Positions 23,385 through 37,463 of a stretch of DNA of 64,000 bases are shown piece after piece. The first letter of the stretch is position 1; each line of letters starts with the position of its first letter. Origin of the DNA: Eulemur rufifrons (lineage: Eukaryota > Chordata > Mammalia > Primates > Lemuridae); NCBI RefSeq assembly GCF_041146395.1, contig NC_091012.1, positions 17,102,193 through 17,166,192 on the forward strand, read 5' to 3'. The translations under genes were made by a program, and so were the position numbers. The notes under the pieces are model-generated. The model saw only the letters and a list, made by a program, of their open reading frames with translations. It did not search any database and was not told the origin of the DNA.

Positions 23385-24100
23385 TTCCCTTTATTGCCAG
23401 AAGTCCCAAAACAACTAATGCTGGTGTGGATGTGGAGAGATAGGAACACTCTTACACTGCTCTTGGGACTGCAAATTAGTACACCCCCTGTGGAAAGTAA
23501 TTTGGAGATAGCTCTAAGAACTAAAAATAGAAATACGATTTCATCCAGCAATCCCACTACTAGGCATCTACCCAAAGGAAAAAAAAAAAGACATTCTATA
23601 ATGAAGACACATGCACTGGAATGTTTATGGCAGCACAATTCACAATCACAAAGTTGTGGAAACAACCCAAGTGCTCATCAACACATGAGTGGATTAATGA
23701 AATTTGATATATGTATACCATGGATTGCTACTCAACTACAAAAAAAAAATGATGATCTTGCACCTCTTATATTATCCTGAATAGAGCTGGAGACCCTCCT
23801 TCAAAGTGAAGTATCACAAGAATGGAAAAACAAGCACCACATGTACTCACCATCAAATTGGTACTAACAGATCAACACTAAGGTGCTCACATGGAAGTAA
23901 TATTCATTGGGTGCCAGTTAGGTGAAAGGAGGGTGATGGTGTTGAGTAAACTCACAACTAATGGTTGTGGAGCACACTGTATGGGGGAAGGGCACACTTG
24001 TAGTTCTGGCTTGGGAGAGTCAAAGCCATTATATGTAACCAAAATGAATGTACTCCCATAATATTCTGAAATTGAAAATAAAATAAAATAAAATACACAT
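23385..24100 (+). mobile_element. 5'-truncated L1, intermediate age
   Basis: It begins within ORF2 (CCAGAAGTCCCAAAACAACTAATGCTGG) and runs through CACTCTTACACTGCTCTTGGG, the ORF2 end near 23866, and a 3' UTR with one G-poor module ending ATAATATTCTGAAATTGAAAATAAAATAAAA. The 3' UTR differs from those of copies A and B (no G-runs) and resembles the end of the older host L1 at 38985. Confidence 0.85.
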
Positions 24101-27100
24101 GTGCCTAACACTCATACAGAAACCCTCAGCAAAGACTGAGAAATTTGTGGGTTTCAGGTATTTAAGAAAATCATTTTCAATCAATAAGTGACCACTAACT
24201 AACCAGGCAGAAAGTTCACAGATCATACATAATAAAGAATACAGAGTTTACAGAACTAGTTGAGAAAAATTAATAAATAAAGAAAAAGAAGTATAGCGTG
24301 CAAGCCACAGATGGCAGCAAACTGAGAGTGTTGGTGGAGTTGATTTCCACAGTTGCCACCTTATGTTATTTGAGATGTGCAGTTTTAAACTGAAATTTTG
24401 TGTCCTACAAAGATATAGAAATGTATGACTCATACAAAAATTTAAGACAATAGAGACTGTCCCCGAGGAAACCCTGATCATTATCTATCCTTAAATTCAC
24501 AGACTTTTCCATCTCTTGTTTCCATTTCGATATTGAGTTGAACTGCAATGAAAGTTTTCTATTAAATTTTGGTTACTGTATTTTAGGGATCTAAAATTTT
24601 TATTTCATTTTTCTTTCAGTCTTCTTCTTCTTTTTAAGAGCCTGGGGTTTTTCACAGGAAATGAGACAACTTGACTTTAAATACAGACTGCACACATATG
24701 ATCAATACTAAAAAATCTAATCAGAATAGGATTTGCCACTTTGCTTAGATTCAAGATCCAAAGGCAGAAGTGTACTAAAATCTACAGAGAGCTTACCTTC
24801 TAATAAACAAAATGACAACTGGAACTTACCTGGATCAAGCAATTACAATAGCTCATGTTTTGTCAAGGGCAAACAACTTTTCCCATCTTCAATTTCATGA
24901 GACATTTTTTAAAATGTCATGTTTACAGTTGTAGATCTAAGATTTGTATTTCCTATTAGAGAAACCAGAGGTCACAGAACTTATAAAAGAGTGGACCGCG
25001 ATCCAAGGATGGCAGGCTGTATATATTAAAAAAAAAAAAAAAAAAACAAGAACAAGCAATAGCAAATTAATGAGCTACAGCCCCAAATAAAATCAAACTC
25101 CAAAGTGCCTGGCAAAATGAATGCAATGTGCTTTTTATGTTTTTGCTGTGGCACTGACTTTATTACACAGATGCCAAGATATAAAATATAAAAATAAAAT
25201 GCAATTACATTACATGGATGGAAAAATATTGATACTTACAATGTAGCAGTAATTTTTTTGACTTTAGTTCAATAAAAGAAAAGGTAGCTGGATTCTACCA
25301 TGGTTATATTTCATTTTAACTACTGTCTTTGACAAGAGCTGGTCTCTCAATATGACCATGTTTAATGTTCCCTTCCTACAAATCTACAGACAAGTAAGGC
25401 CAGAATGACATTACTTCACTTCTTAATGTATTTTTCAACATCATCCCTTTACAAGATCATCTATTTACATTTTATTTTTGTTTCTAAATAATTGTCTCTT
25501 GATTTAATAAATCACAGCTTTCTGAAAGCACGCAGGAAGTATACTGAAATTCCAGGAATCTATAAAATGTCTGTGAAAATTAAATATCTTTGGTATCCAA
25601 AGCATCAGATTTATACAACTCTGGCTATTTAATAAAAGAGTATATTTAGGAAAAAAGAAAAATTGGACACACCCCTCAATAGTACATCCTAGCCTCTGAT
25701 ATGAGAGAATCCAACACAGCCACGCTAGAAGATTTCTTTTCTACCCCAAGAGGGACAATAAGAAGATGTTGCACAGAGAGGACATTCAGCTCATGAAGAC
25801 ATCATGATTTTTATCTTCATGAGTAAGTCATGATAATCCAACTCAATCCACTAATATTTAATAATTTGCTTATGAAGTTTGAAATTCAGAAAATCCACAA
25901 TTATACCACTGTATATATTTTAGAATGGATAATAACATTCTGTCTATTATCCATTCCATAATATGAAGAAATAAAACATGCTTTTTGACAAAGTCATTGA
26001 GCTAAAACTCTTGTAATAAACTGTAAATTCTGTCAAATAAATGATTTTGCTGTTACTATTTTATTTTTGACAGAACAGATTGATTAATTATTTAAGAATC
26101 CTGGGTAAAAGATATACAGTTTTAATATTAAGTTTTGTGAACAGGGATCAGAAAAGTGCAGAATAGGATATTATAGACAGTGTTCTAGATGTTCTATGAT
26201 TAATCAATGAGTTCCTGATGAGAAAAAATGGAACATATATGTGCCTACTACTAACATTGCAAAAAAGATCAATGTAATATAAAGTAAAGATGTCACAATT
26301 TTATCACCCTTTTAAACAAGAGAATCTGAAAACAGAAGAAAACATATTTTAAAATTCTCCCACTTTCTGAAGCCATAATGAAGAAAAACAAAAAAAGAAA
26401 ATATTTGTTCCCCAGGGTACCAAATTTTCTCACTCTTACACTAGTCAATTTTCAGGTTCAATTCTCCTTTAAATAACATTGCAGATATTCTATTTGTATG
26501 ATAATTTAATTTCTTTAAATCTTAACCACATATTTATCCATGGATATATCTTAAGGAATTTTCCCAGGTAATCATTATTGTAGATTTATAAATTCTTTAA
26601 TTAGTGGCAAATTATGTCACTACTCTAATATGTAAATATTGGCTATGATTTTAATAAGGCAAATAATTGAACATCACATCTGAGAGAAATATAATTACCT
26701 TCAACTCATTTTATTTGACAAATTTAGTTAATCTTCAGATTAGTCTAAATGCTAAAGCATGATGAGCAATTAGATCCATACAAAACTGATCTTATTTTTT
26801 AAAATTATTTCACCTAAAAATAAAAAATAAAAGTATCATCTATATCCATTGAAATGTCAAGAGATAATGATATCAAATTTTAAAAACTACTTAACCACAA
26901 GTAAAAATAACCCAATAAGAACTTGTATTTCCTAAGCTGAAAAGACATTTCAGTTGTTGAATTTACTCTCTGAAAACACATAAACCTCTCTTGCATGTTT
27001 AAACAGATGATTATTTGAAATTGCTATATTTTGTGCTATATATGTTCATCTCATTGAAATAAAATATCTAACATCTGTTATCAAACACTGCATTAAATCG

Positions 27101-27110
27101 ATACTCAAAT
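24101..27110. other. Long stretch with no recognisable feature
   Basis: About 3 kb of AT-rich DNA. The only landmarks are an A-run at 25027-25046 and short A/T homopolymers. No coding frame of 100 codons, no splice-bounded exon and no repeat were recognised on either strand. It may hold repeats too old to see by eye. Confidence 0.4.
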
Positions 27111-27124
27111 ATACAGCTGAAGCC

Positions 27125-27540
27125 ACTAGAAGCAACACAATGGCCACAGCTGAAAGAATGAATAAACAAAATGGGCTGCATACATCCAATGAAGTATTAT
27201 TCACCTTTAAAAATGAAGGGCATTCTTACACATGATATAACATGGATGAACTTGAGGACATTATTAGAGGTGAAATAACTCAATCAGAAGAAAACAAATA
27301 ATGTATGATTTCATTATGTGATGTTCCTGGAGCAACCACATTTATAGAGACAGAAAGAAAAATGGTGGTTGCTAAGAGCTGGGCAGGGAAGAATGTTCAA
27401 TAGTTACAGAGCTTCAGTTAGGGGAAGTAAAAGTTGTTTCATAGATGGATAGTGTTGATCATTATAAAGTAATGTGAATGCACTTGATGCCACTATACTG
27501 AATGTCCACTTAAAATGTATAACATGGTAACCTAAATTAA
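27125..27540 (+). repeat. Ancient L1 3' end (L1M-type)
   Basis: GAATGAATAAACAAAATGGGCTGCATACATCC, AACATGGATGAACTTGAGGACATTATT, GATGTTCCTGGAGCAACCAC, GTTGCTAAGAGCTGGGCAGGG and CACTTAAAATGTATAACATGGTAA follow the 3' end of ancient mammalian L1s in order. 27541-27950 is unassigned. Confidence 0.65.
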
Positions 27541-30500
27541 TTTAAGGTTGCCCATTAACCTATGGTTATTAAATTATTGAATGACATTTTTTGTTTAAGT
27601 GTACAGTCGGATATTCTGTATTTATTTAAAATTTAATACTTTTCCTGTCACAATTTTTATATTAATTTTGATTTTTTGAATATGGATTGATTGTTTTAAA
27701 TGTTTGAAATGTGATCAATCTTCAACAATGAGGAAGGTTGGAGAAATGGAGAAACAGAAGTCCTCAATCAAGGAAAAGTTAGGAGGGTTTTTAGGACCTT
27801 CTGGAAAGTGACACTAAGGGCAAAAAGTAGGAATTTCATTTAGTTACTATGCATAGAAATTGCATGTTAGAGATATAAAGTTGTGGAGATCACAAAGTTT
27901 TGGCAAATGCTGTATATAGTTGGCAAGAAGAAAGTATATTTCCATGATATAGCAATAGTATGATAGACGGTAATGACGTAGTAGTGGGGGATTTTGACAC
28001 CCCACTGTCTGAAATGGACAGATCCTCCAAACAAAAAATGAGCAAAGAAATAATGGACTTAAACAGAGCTCTAGAACAGATGGGTCTAACCGACATCTAC
28101 AGAACATTCCACCCAAATAAAGCCAAATATACTTTCTTCTCAACTCATGGAACTTTCTCCAAAATAGACCACATCCTAGGCCACAAATCAGACCTCAACA
28201 AATTTTAAAAAACAGAGATTTTACCATGTATCTTCTCAGATCACAGTGGTATAAAACTAGAGATCATTTACAACAGAAATGCTCACCACTTCACAAAATC
28301 ACAGAAACTAAAATCTATTGCCTAATGACTGCTGGGTGAAGGCATACGTTTAGATGGAGATAAAAAATTCTTTGAATTCAATGATAATGGGGACATAAGC
28401 TATCAAGACCTGTGCGATACAGCAAAAAGCATTCCTGAGAGGAAAACTAATAGCATTAAATGCTCACATCCAAAAGTCAGAAAGCTGATCATCAAACTAA
28501 TAAATTTTCTGAAGGAACTGGAAAAGGAAGAGAAAATTAATTGTAAACCTAGCAGAAGAAAGAAAATAACTAAGATTAGAGCAGAACTAAATGAAATTGA
28601 GAATAAAAAAACTATACAGAAGATCAATAAAACAAAAAGCTGGTTTTTAGAAAAGATAAACAAAATTGATAGCCCTCTTGCTAGATTGACAAGAACTAGA
28701 AAGGAAAGGACTTCAATAAACTCAATCAGAAATGAAAAAGGAGAGGTCACTACAGACATAATGGAAATACAAAAAATTATCTTTGAATACTAGAAAAATC
28801 TATATGCCCAAAAGCTACACAATGTGAATGAAATGGACAAATCCTTGGAAACACACAACCTCCCTAAGCTCAATCAGAAGGAAATAGAATGCCTGAAAAG
28901 ACCAATATCAAGCATAGAAATTGGAGCAACAAAAAAAATCTTCCCCCCCAAAAAGGTCCAGACAAGATGGATTCACATCCGAATTTTAACAGACGTACAA
29001 AAAGAGCTCATACATATACTGTAGAAATTATTCGACAACATTGAGAAGGATGGTATCCTCTCCAACTCATTCTACAAAGCCAATATCACCTTGACACCAA
29101 ATCCAGGAAAGGATGTAGCAAAAAAAGAAAACTACAGACCAATATCCCTCATGAATACACATGCAAAAAGTATAAACAAAATTTTTACAATCTGAATTCA
29201 ATAGCACATCAAGAAAATAATTCACCAGGACCAGGTGGGCTTTATCCCAGAAATGCAAGGCTGGTTCAATATACACAAATGTATAAATGTAATTCACTGT
29301 ATAAATAAAAGCAAGAACAGCAACCATATGATTCTCTGAATACATACAGAAAAAGCATTTGATAAAATCCAGTACACTTTCATGATAAAAACCCTCAACA
29401 AAATAGTCATAGATGGAACATTCCTTAAAATTATTAAGGCCATATATGACAAATCCACAGGCAATATCATATTGAATGGGGAAAAACTGAAAGCATTCCC
29501 ACTTAGAACTGGAACCAGACAAGAATGCTCACTATCTCCCCTTCTATTCAACATAGTACTGGAAGTCCTTGCCAGAACAATCAGAGAAGAGAAGGGAATT
29601 AAGGGTGTCCAAATGGGCCAGAAGGTCTCAAACTCTCACTCTTTGCTGATAATATACTATTATATCTAGAAAAGCCCAAGACCTCACTCAGCCAAGAGAC
29701 TCCTGGAATTGATAAACAGATTCAGTGAAGTCTCAGGATACAAAATTAATGCACACAAATCAGTGGCATTCATATATGCCAATAACAGTCAAGTTGAAAA
29801 TCAAATGAAAGACACAACACCTTTGAAAACAGCATCAAAGAAATTTAAATATTTAGAAATGTATTTAAGGAAAGAGGTGAGAGATATTTATAGGGAGAAC
29901 TACAAAATACTGAGAAAAGAAATTGTACAAGATCTGCACAAATGGAAATCCCTATCATACTAATGGATTGGTTGAATCATTATTGTTAAATGTCCATTCT
30001 ACCTAAAGTGATCTGTAGAATTAATGCAATGCCTATCAAAATTTCACCATCATTTTTACATATTTAGAAAACATAATTCTATGCTTAGTCTGGAACCAGA
30101 GAAGACCTCCTAAAGCCAAAAAAATCTTAAGCAAAAACAAAAATTGGGAGGGATCTGTCTGCAAGACTTCAATCTTTACTATGAGGCTAAAGTAACCAAC
30201 ACAATATGGTACTGGCACAAGAACAGAGAGATACACCTTTGGAATAGTACAGTGATCCCAGATATAAAATCATCGTCACAATGTCATCTAATCTTCAACA
30301 AAGCAGACAATAATATATATTAGGGAAGATAATCTCTATTCAATAAGTGGTGCTGGGAAAACCGAATGTCCACATGCAGAAGATTGAAACTGGATCCTCA
30401 ACTCTCATGTCTCGCAAAAATGAACTCACGTTGGATAACAGCCTTAAACCTAAGGCATGAAACCTTAAGAATTCTGGAAGAAAATGTGGGGAAGACTCTT

Positions 30501-30605
30501 TTAGACGTTGTCCTAGGCTAAGAATTTATAAAAAAGAGCCCCAAAGCAATCACAGCAACAACAAAAATAAACAAATGGGATCTGATCAAATTAAAAAGCT
30601 TCTGC

Positions 30606-32662
30606 GATATATGGCTGGGAAGATGGTGGAGTGGTGGTGACTGCCTGGATCTGCGCTCCGGTGAGGAAGTCGTTGATCCAGACCTGCCACAATGCTAGAG
30701 GACCGCTCCCACACAGGAACAGCAGTGTGAATCCACGGAAAATCAACGTGGGACAAACAGAGCGAGTGAGGTCTGAGGTGAACAAAAATTAGGATCGCGA
30801 AACTCTGAGGAATGCGGAACAGACAGTAGCCAGCGGAGCACGGGTCGGCTGCCACACGCTCCCAGGTGGGGCGGGGGCAGCCTTCTGGGAAAGCGGCTTG
30901 CTCTCCTCACTGACCTCCAATCCCAATTGTTTGGAGACCTCCCGCAAGCCAGAGCAGAAGCACTGAGGGAGACGTGGGGCATTGCAGACAGGAGACTTTT
31001 TTGGGAGAATAGCTTGGAAGCTGGGAAGTCTCGGCTGAGACAGCCCTTGGCAAGGAGGGACGGACCTGCGCCAGGGGGGAGGGGCACGAAGGATCCTCAA
31101 TCAGCAAATTGCGTTGTGCCTCTGTGCTGCTTTTTTCGGCAGTTCTCCAGCCGGTGGCCCCCGGTGGCTTTGCTTGCCAGCCCCCCAGCAGTGGCGGTCA
31201 CTGCCTGCCGGGGAGCCAGTCCCCCTCCCACCCCGGAGCGCTGCAGGTGCCATCTTGAAAGCAAAGGCGGAACCGCTCGGGAGCCATAAGGTGCTGAGCG
31301 GCTCTCTCTGCCCGGCGCTCTCCGCTGGTCTCTGGGCCCACGCCGGGAGTGCGGGATATGCATGGGTACACTGGGCAGGAGACAATAAAGGGTGAACAAC
31401 TTGGACCCTGGGGGAATCTCCGCCGGGGCCGTGCTCAGCGTGAAGGGGCGGAGCTGCGCTAAGATATAAAAAAACAAACAAACAAACAAACAAAAAAACA
31501 TTGAGTCGCCGCTCGGGACCCAACCGAGCAGGCATGAAGGGGCAGAGCTGAGCTAAGGCGTAAAAACACAATCATTGAGTCGCCGAACTATATACTTCAG
31601 ATTTGTGTATCTTTTCATTTAGAGATGTGGTGTGGTTCTGTGTACTTTTGTTTGTGTTCTTTTGTGTTTGTGTTTTTGGGGTTTTTGGTTAGGTTTTTTG
31701 TGTTGTTTGTTTGTTTGTTTGTTTTTTCTCTTTTTTCTTTTTTTTCTCTTCTCTTTTTCTTTTCTCTTTCTTTTCTTTCTTTTCTCTTCTTTTCTTTTTT
31801 TTTCTTTCTTCTCTCTTTTTGCCTTCTAACTGGGAAGCCACGGTGAGGTTTGGAATGGGCCAGGCCCCTGGCTCTGGTACATACCAGAACCTGAGTAGTC
31901 ACCTCCAATGCCGGTGATCTGTGGGCATGCAATCGCCATCTTGGGGCCCACAGCCAAGTCACTGCGGAGCAATAGGGTGACAAGAGGCTCCCTGGATGAC
32001 CCCCTCCCCTGGTCCACAGACCTTATATAGGGGCCCCGCTCATGTGTAAACACTGAATACTTCTCCAGAAGCGAGAGTGTGGAGCCTGGTCCCTGGGGAC
32101 ATTGGGCCAAGGCAGACTTTTGCCCATGGGAGCTGCAGCAACTGGGGCGCTGAGCGAGCGAGGGCACCGTCCACTCCCCATAGCTAGTATCTTTCCTGAG
32201 GATAGAGACAGAAACCACCGCTATAGAGGAAGAACCAAAGGGAAACAAACAAACAAAGAGAATTTCGGTCTACTACTAGTGTGGACCCTGCCTGTCTTCT
32301 GAAAGACCACAACACAGTGTCCTAACTCACCAAAGCAGTCTTGGATCACTCCAATCCTCTAGAGTTGCACCCACCAGAAGCAGTCCCCCAACTGAAATAC
32401 AAAAAACTCTAAAAAATATACAACTGTCTCCCCCTCTTGACAAAGGAAGCAATATACCTAGACTGCTTCACAGCCTAAGAACAGAGTACAAAGAGTGCTG
32501 TTAACCAGACGAAATCTTTAAGAAAAGATCCAACGATAAATCTAGATGGGAAGGGCCCAGCGAAAAAACACAGGGAGCACAAAGAATCAAACGGAAAGCT
32601 CACCCCCAAAGAGAAATACCAGCTCTCAACCATTTGACACAAACCAGACTCAAAAGACCAAC
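30606..32662 (+). promoter_or_regulatory. L1 copy B complete 5' UTR with internal promoter
   Basis: It starts GATATATGGCTGGGAAGATGGTGG. AAGATGGTG at 30620-30628, within 25 bp of the start, resembles a YY1 site, which fixes the start of transcription in human L1. The first 900 bp are GC-rich with CpGs. 31441-31510 and 31534-31584 are two copies of one unit (TGAAGGGGC[G/A]GAGCTG..CATTGAGTCGCC); the first contains a CAAA-repeat expansion. 31620-31830 is an almost pure T/C-rich tract with a TTTG repeat. The last 750 bp resemble the 5' UTR of copy A. Confidence 0.75.
31620..31830 (+). repeat. Polypyrimidine / TTTG tract inside the L1 5' UTR
   Basis: About 210 bp that are TTTG-rich on the left (to about 31722) and then TTCTC-type polypyrimidine to 31830. 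On the minus strand it is purine-rich. It is part of the element, lying between the duplicated 5' UTR unit and the ORF1-proximal part. Confidence 0.85.
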
Positions 32663-33549
32663 ATGTCACAGGAAGAATTCCAATTATGGATTATAAACAA
32701 GCTGAATAATATACAAGAATCAATGGATAATCAACACAAAGAAACCACAAAAAAATACAGGATTTGGAATAAAAATTCACTAAAGAAATTGAAATATTGA
32801 AGAAAAACCAAACTGAACTCCTAGAAATGAAGAATTCACTCAGAGAGCTACAAAGCACTGTGGAATGTCTCAAGAGCAAGGTAGATCAAACAGAGGAAAG
32901 AATCTCAGAAATTGAAGATAACTCTTTCCAACTATATAAGTCAGTCACAGAGATAGATCAAAGAAGTAAGAGAAATGATCTGAGTCTTCAGGAAATGTGG
33001 GATTATGTGAAGAAACCTAACTTGAGAGTTATTGGCATTCCTGAGGGTGAAGAAGACAATAAGCAAGGGTTGGACAAGCTATTTGAAGACATAATCGAGG
33101 AAAATTTTCCAGGCCTTGCCAATACTCTAGACATACAGATTCAAGAAGCTCAAAGGACCCCTGGGAGATTCATAGCAAATAGGAAAACACCACGCCACGT
33201 AGTCATCAGGCTGACCAAAATATCCACTAAAGAGTCCCTTCTCCGAGCTGTAAGGAGAAAGAAACAAGTAACTTACAAAGGAAAACCCATCAGAATTACG
33301 CCAGATTTCTCAGCTTAAACCTTAGAAGCAAGAAGTGGTTGGGGCCCCATTTTCACGCTTCTGAAACAGAATAATGCCCAGCCTAGAATCTTGTACCCAG
33401 CTAAGCTAAGTTTTCTATACGAAGGAGAAATTAAGACATTCTCAGATAAACAAAGGTTGAGGGAATTCACCAAGACAAGACCAGCCCTCCAAGAAGTACT
33501 CAAAAGAGAGTTACACACGGATCACCACAAGAAAGATCCACAAATGTAA
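32663..33549 (+). pseudogene. L1 copy B ORF1, frameshift and premature stop
   Basis: The start MSQEEFQLWI is at 32663. A net one-base loss near 32750-32760 (in the AAAAAATACAGG region) shifts frame, and the coiled coil and RNA-binding parts continue from about 32797 in the other frame (VRVIGIPEGEE equivalent LRVIGIPEGEE, then TPRHVVIRLTKIS). TAA at 33316-33318 stops this frame after TPDFSA. The natural end lies at about 33547-33549. One base short of the copy A ORF1 length, as the shift requires. Confidence 0.9.
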
Positions 33550-33588
33550 AACTACTTAAGACCTAAAGATCAAATTCCAGATACCACA

Positions 33589-36500
33589 ATGGCTCAGGAG
33601 AGAAAACATCGCAATGAAGTTCTACCCAACAAGTTGAACAAAAAACCAACTCACTTATCAGTTTTCTCAATAAATGTGAATGGCTTGAATTCCCCGCTCA
33701 AGAGACATGGACTGGCCCAATGGATAAAAAAACACAATCCAAGTATCTGTTGTCTTCAAGAAACCCACCTAACCTGCAAAGATACATTTACACTGAAAAT
33801 AAAAGGATGGAAATCGGTATTTCGAGCAAACGGTAACCAAAAGAAAGCTCGTGTGGCAATCTTAATTTCCAATAACTTAGCTTTCAAACCAAAAAAAATA
33901 ATAAAAGACAAAGATGGCTACTACATACTGGTCAAGGGCACAATTCAACAAGAAGCCATGACTATACTCAATATATATGCACCCAACCTAGGTGCACCTA
34001 GATTCATAAAGCAAACCCTACTAGATCTCAACCAAATGATAGATAACAATACTGTAATAGCTGGAGACTTTAACACCCCACTGACAGTACAGGACAGATC
34101 CTCTAAACAGAAAATAAACAAAGACATAATGGACCTAAATAGAATGCTAGAACAAATGGGCATGGCTGACATCTATAGGACATTCTACCCAAAGTCCACA
34201 GAATATATATACTTATCATCAGCTCATGGGACATTCTCTAAGATTGACCATATCCTAGGGCATAAAGCATGTCTTAAAAAATTCAAAAAAATAGAAATTA
34301 TACCATGCATCTTCTCAGATCATAGCAGAATAAATGTAACAATGAACCCAAACAGAAACCCTCACTCTTACTCAAAGTCATGAAAGCTAAATAACTTTCT
34401 CCTGAATAATTATTCTATAAAGGAAGAAATCAAGATGGAAATCAAAAGTTTCTTTGAATTAAATGACAATGGAGATACAACTTATCAAAATCGATGGGAC
34501 GCAGCTAAAGCAGTCCTGAGAGGAAAATTCATATCCATAAATGCCTATATCAAAAAGACAGACAACCTGCAAATAGACAACCTAACGAATAGACTCAAAG
34601 AGCTGGAGAAAGAAGAACAGAATGACCCAAACCCAGCAGAAGGCGAGAAATTACTAAGATCAAATCAGAATTAAATGAAAAGGACAACAAAGAAACTATA
34701 AGGGAAATTAATAAAACAAAAAGTTGGTTCTTTGAAAAGATAAACAAAATAGACACACCTCTGGCTAGACTAACCAAGAGCAAAAAGTAAAATCTCTAAT
34801 AAACTCCATTAGGGACATGAAAGGAGAAATCACAACCTATGCCACAGTGATACAAGATATCATCTATGAATTCTATAAAAATCTTTATTCACACAAACTG
34901 GAGAATGCGGAGGAAATGGACAAATTTTTAGAAACACATAGTCTTCCCAGGCTCAACCAGGAAGAAATAGAGTACCTGAACAGAACAATATCAAGAACTG
35001 AAATCGAGACAGCAATAAAAAACCTTCCCAAAAAGAAAAGCCCTGGTCCAGATGGGTTCACACCTGAATTTTACCATACATACAAAGAAGAACTGGTGTC
35101 CATCCTACATAAACTATTCTCCAATATTGAGAAGGATGGAATTCTCCCCAACACGTTCTACCAAGCCAATATAACATTGATATCAAAACCAGGAAAGGAC
35201 GCAACAAAAATAGAGAACTACAGACCAATTTCTCTCATGAATATAGATGCAAAAATTTTCAATGAAATACTAGGAAATCTAATCCAAGTACTTTTCAAAA
35301 AAATAATCCACCATCACCAAGTGGACTTCATCCCAGAGATGCAAGGGTGGTTCAACATACGTAAATCTATAAATGTAATTCACCACATAAATAGAAACAA
35401 AAACAAAAACCATATGATACTCTAATTAGATGCAGAAAAAGCATTTGACAAAATTCAACACCCTTTTATGATAAAAACGCTTAACAAAATAGGCGTAGAT
35501 GGAACCTACCTAAAAATGATATGAGCCATATATGACAAACCCATAGCCAACATCATTCTGAATGGGGAAAAATTGGAAGCACTCCCACTTAGAACTGGAA
35601 CCAGACAGGGCTGCCCACTGTGCCCATTACTTTTCAACATAGTATTGGAAGTCCTTGCGAGAGCTATCAGGCAAGAGAGCAAAATCAAGGGAGCCCAAAT
35701 AGGGAAGGAAGTAATCAAACTCTCACTTTTTGCTGATGATATGATGCTTTATCTGCAAAACCCCCAGGATTCAACCATGAGACTCCTGGAATTGACTAAC
35801 GAATATAGCAAAGTCTCTGGCTACAAAATTAATATACACAAATCAGAGGCATTTATATATGCCAGTAACAGTCAATCAGAAAACCAAATTAAAGACTCAA
35901 TACCCTTCAAAATAGCAACAAAGAAAATAAAATATCTAGGTATATACCTAACTAAAGAGGTAAAGGACCTCTATAAGGAAAACTATGAAACACTGAGAAA
36001 AGAAATAGCAGAAATTGCAAATAGAGGGAAATATATACCATGCTCGTGGATCGGAAGAATCAACATTGTTAAAATGTCTATACTACCTAAAGTGATCTAC
36101 AGATTCAATGCAATCCCTATTAAATTACCAGCATCATTCTTCACAGACATAGAGAAAATAATTATACACTTTGTATGGAACCAGAGAAGACCCCGTATAG
36201 CAAAAGCAATTTTAAGCAACAAAAACAAAATGGGAGGTATTAATTTGCCAGACCTCAAACTATACTACAAGGCCGTGGTTCTTAAAACAGCCTGGTACTG
36301 GCACAAGTACAGGGACACAGACCAGTGGAACACAACAGAAAATCCAAATATAGAACCATCCTCATATAGTCACCTAATTTTTGACAAAGCAGGAAAGAAT
36401 ATACTCTGGGGACAAGAATCCCTATTCAATAAATGGTGCTGGGAGAATTGGTTAGCCACTTGTAGAAGACTGAAACAGGACCCACAGCTTTCACCTCTCC

Positions 36501-37463
36501 CAAAAATCAAATCACGGTGGATAACAGACTTAAACCTTAGGCGTGATACAATCAGAATTGTAGAAGAAAATGTAGGAAAGACTCTTACAGACATTGGCCT
36601 AGGTAAAGAATTTATGAAGAAGACCCCCAAGGCAATCACAGCAGCAACAAAAATTAATGAATGGGACATGATTAAATTAAAAAGCTTCTGCACAGTCAAA
36701 GAAACAGTCACGAGAATAAACAGACCACCTACAGAATGGAAAATAATTTTTGCATACTACACATCAGATAAAGGACTGATAACAAGAATCTATTTAGAAC
36801 TCAGGAAAATCAGTAAGAAAAAATCAAACAACCCTATCAAAAAGTGGGCAATTGACATGAATAGAAACTTCTCAAAAGAAGATATAAGAATGGCTAACAA
36901 AAATATGAAAAAATGCTCAACATCCCTAATCATCAGAGAAATGCAAATCAAAACCACAATGATATATCACTTAACCCCAGCGAGAATGGCCTTTATCAAA
37001 AAAACCGAAAACAACACATGTTGGCATGGATGTGGAGAGACAGGAACACTCATACACTGCTGGTGGGACTGCAAACTAGTGCAACCCCTGTGGAAAGCAT
37101 TATGGAGGTATCTTAAACAGATTCAAGTAGACCTGCCATTCGATCCAGCAATCCCATTATTGGGCATATACCCAAAGGAAAAAAGGTCATTCTATAACAA
37201 AGACACATGTACCCGAATGTTTATAGCAGCACAATTCACAATAGCAAAGATGTGGAAACAACCCAAATGCCCATCAATACATGATTGGATTAGTAAGCTG
37301 TGGTATATGTATACCATGGAATATTACTCAGCTATAAGAAATGAAGATAGGACATCTCTATGGTTCTCCTGGAGAGAGTTGGAACTCATTCTATTAAGTG
37401 AAGTATCCCAAGAATGGAAAAAGCAAGCATCACACGTACTCACCAGAAAATTGGTTTCCCTGA
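33589..37463 (+). pseudogene. L1 copy B ORF2, broken in the 5' half, long open 3' half
   Basis: MAQERKHRNE opens ORF2 at 33589. The endonuclease domain is open to a TGA at 34381-34383 (a Trp codon in copy A) with INVNGLNSP, QETHL, AGDFNTPL and SDHSRI visible. Then come a one-base loss near 34626, another shift near 34785, TAA at about 35423 and TGA at about 35521. From 35573 a frame of 633 codons is open to 37474, with FADDMMLYL (about 35727-35753) and [18 protein letters not shown] (about 37018-37071). A late shift near 37419 replaces the normal last 14 residues. Confidence 0.93.

Noticed and set aside
24101..27110. Possible regulatory desert or hidden gene
   Set aside because: No supporting pattern seen; small frames and A-runs are as expected for AT-rich DNA.
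30743..31571. Several overlapping 90-156 codon frames on both strands
   Set aside because: GC-rich L1 5' UTR again; low-complexity Pro/Ala/Ser content and mutual overlap argue against coding.
31625..31983. Phe-rich and Lys/Glu-rich proteins on opposite strands
   Set aside because: Translation of the polypyrimidine tract in the L1 5' UTR, not a protein.
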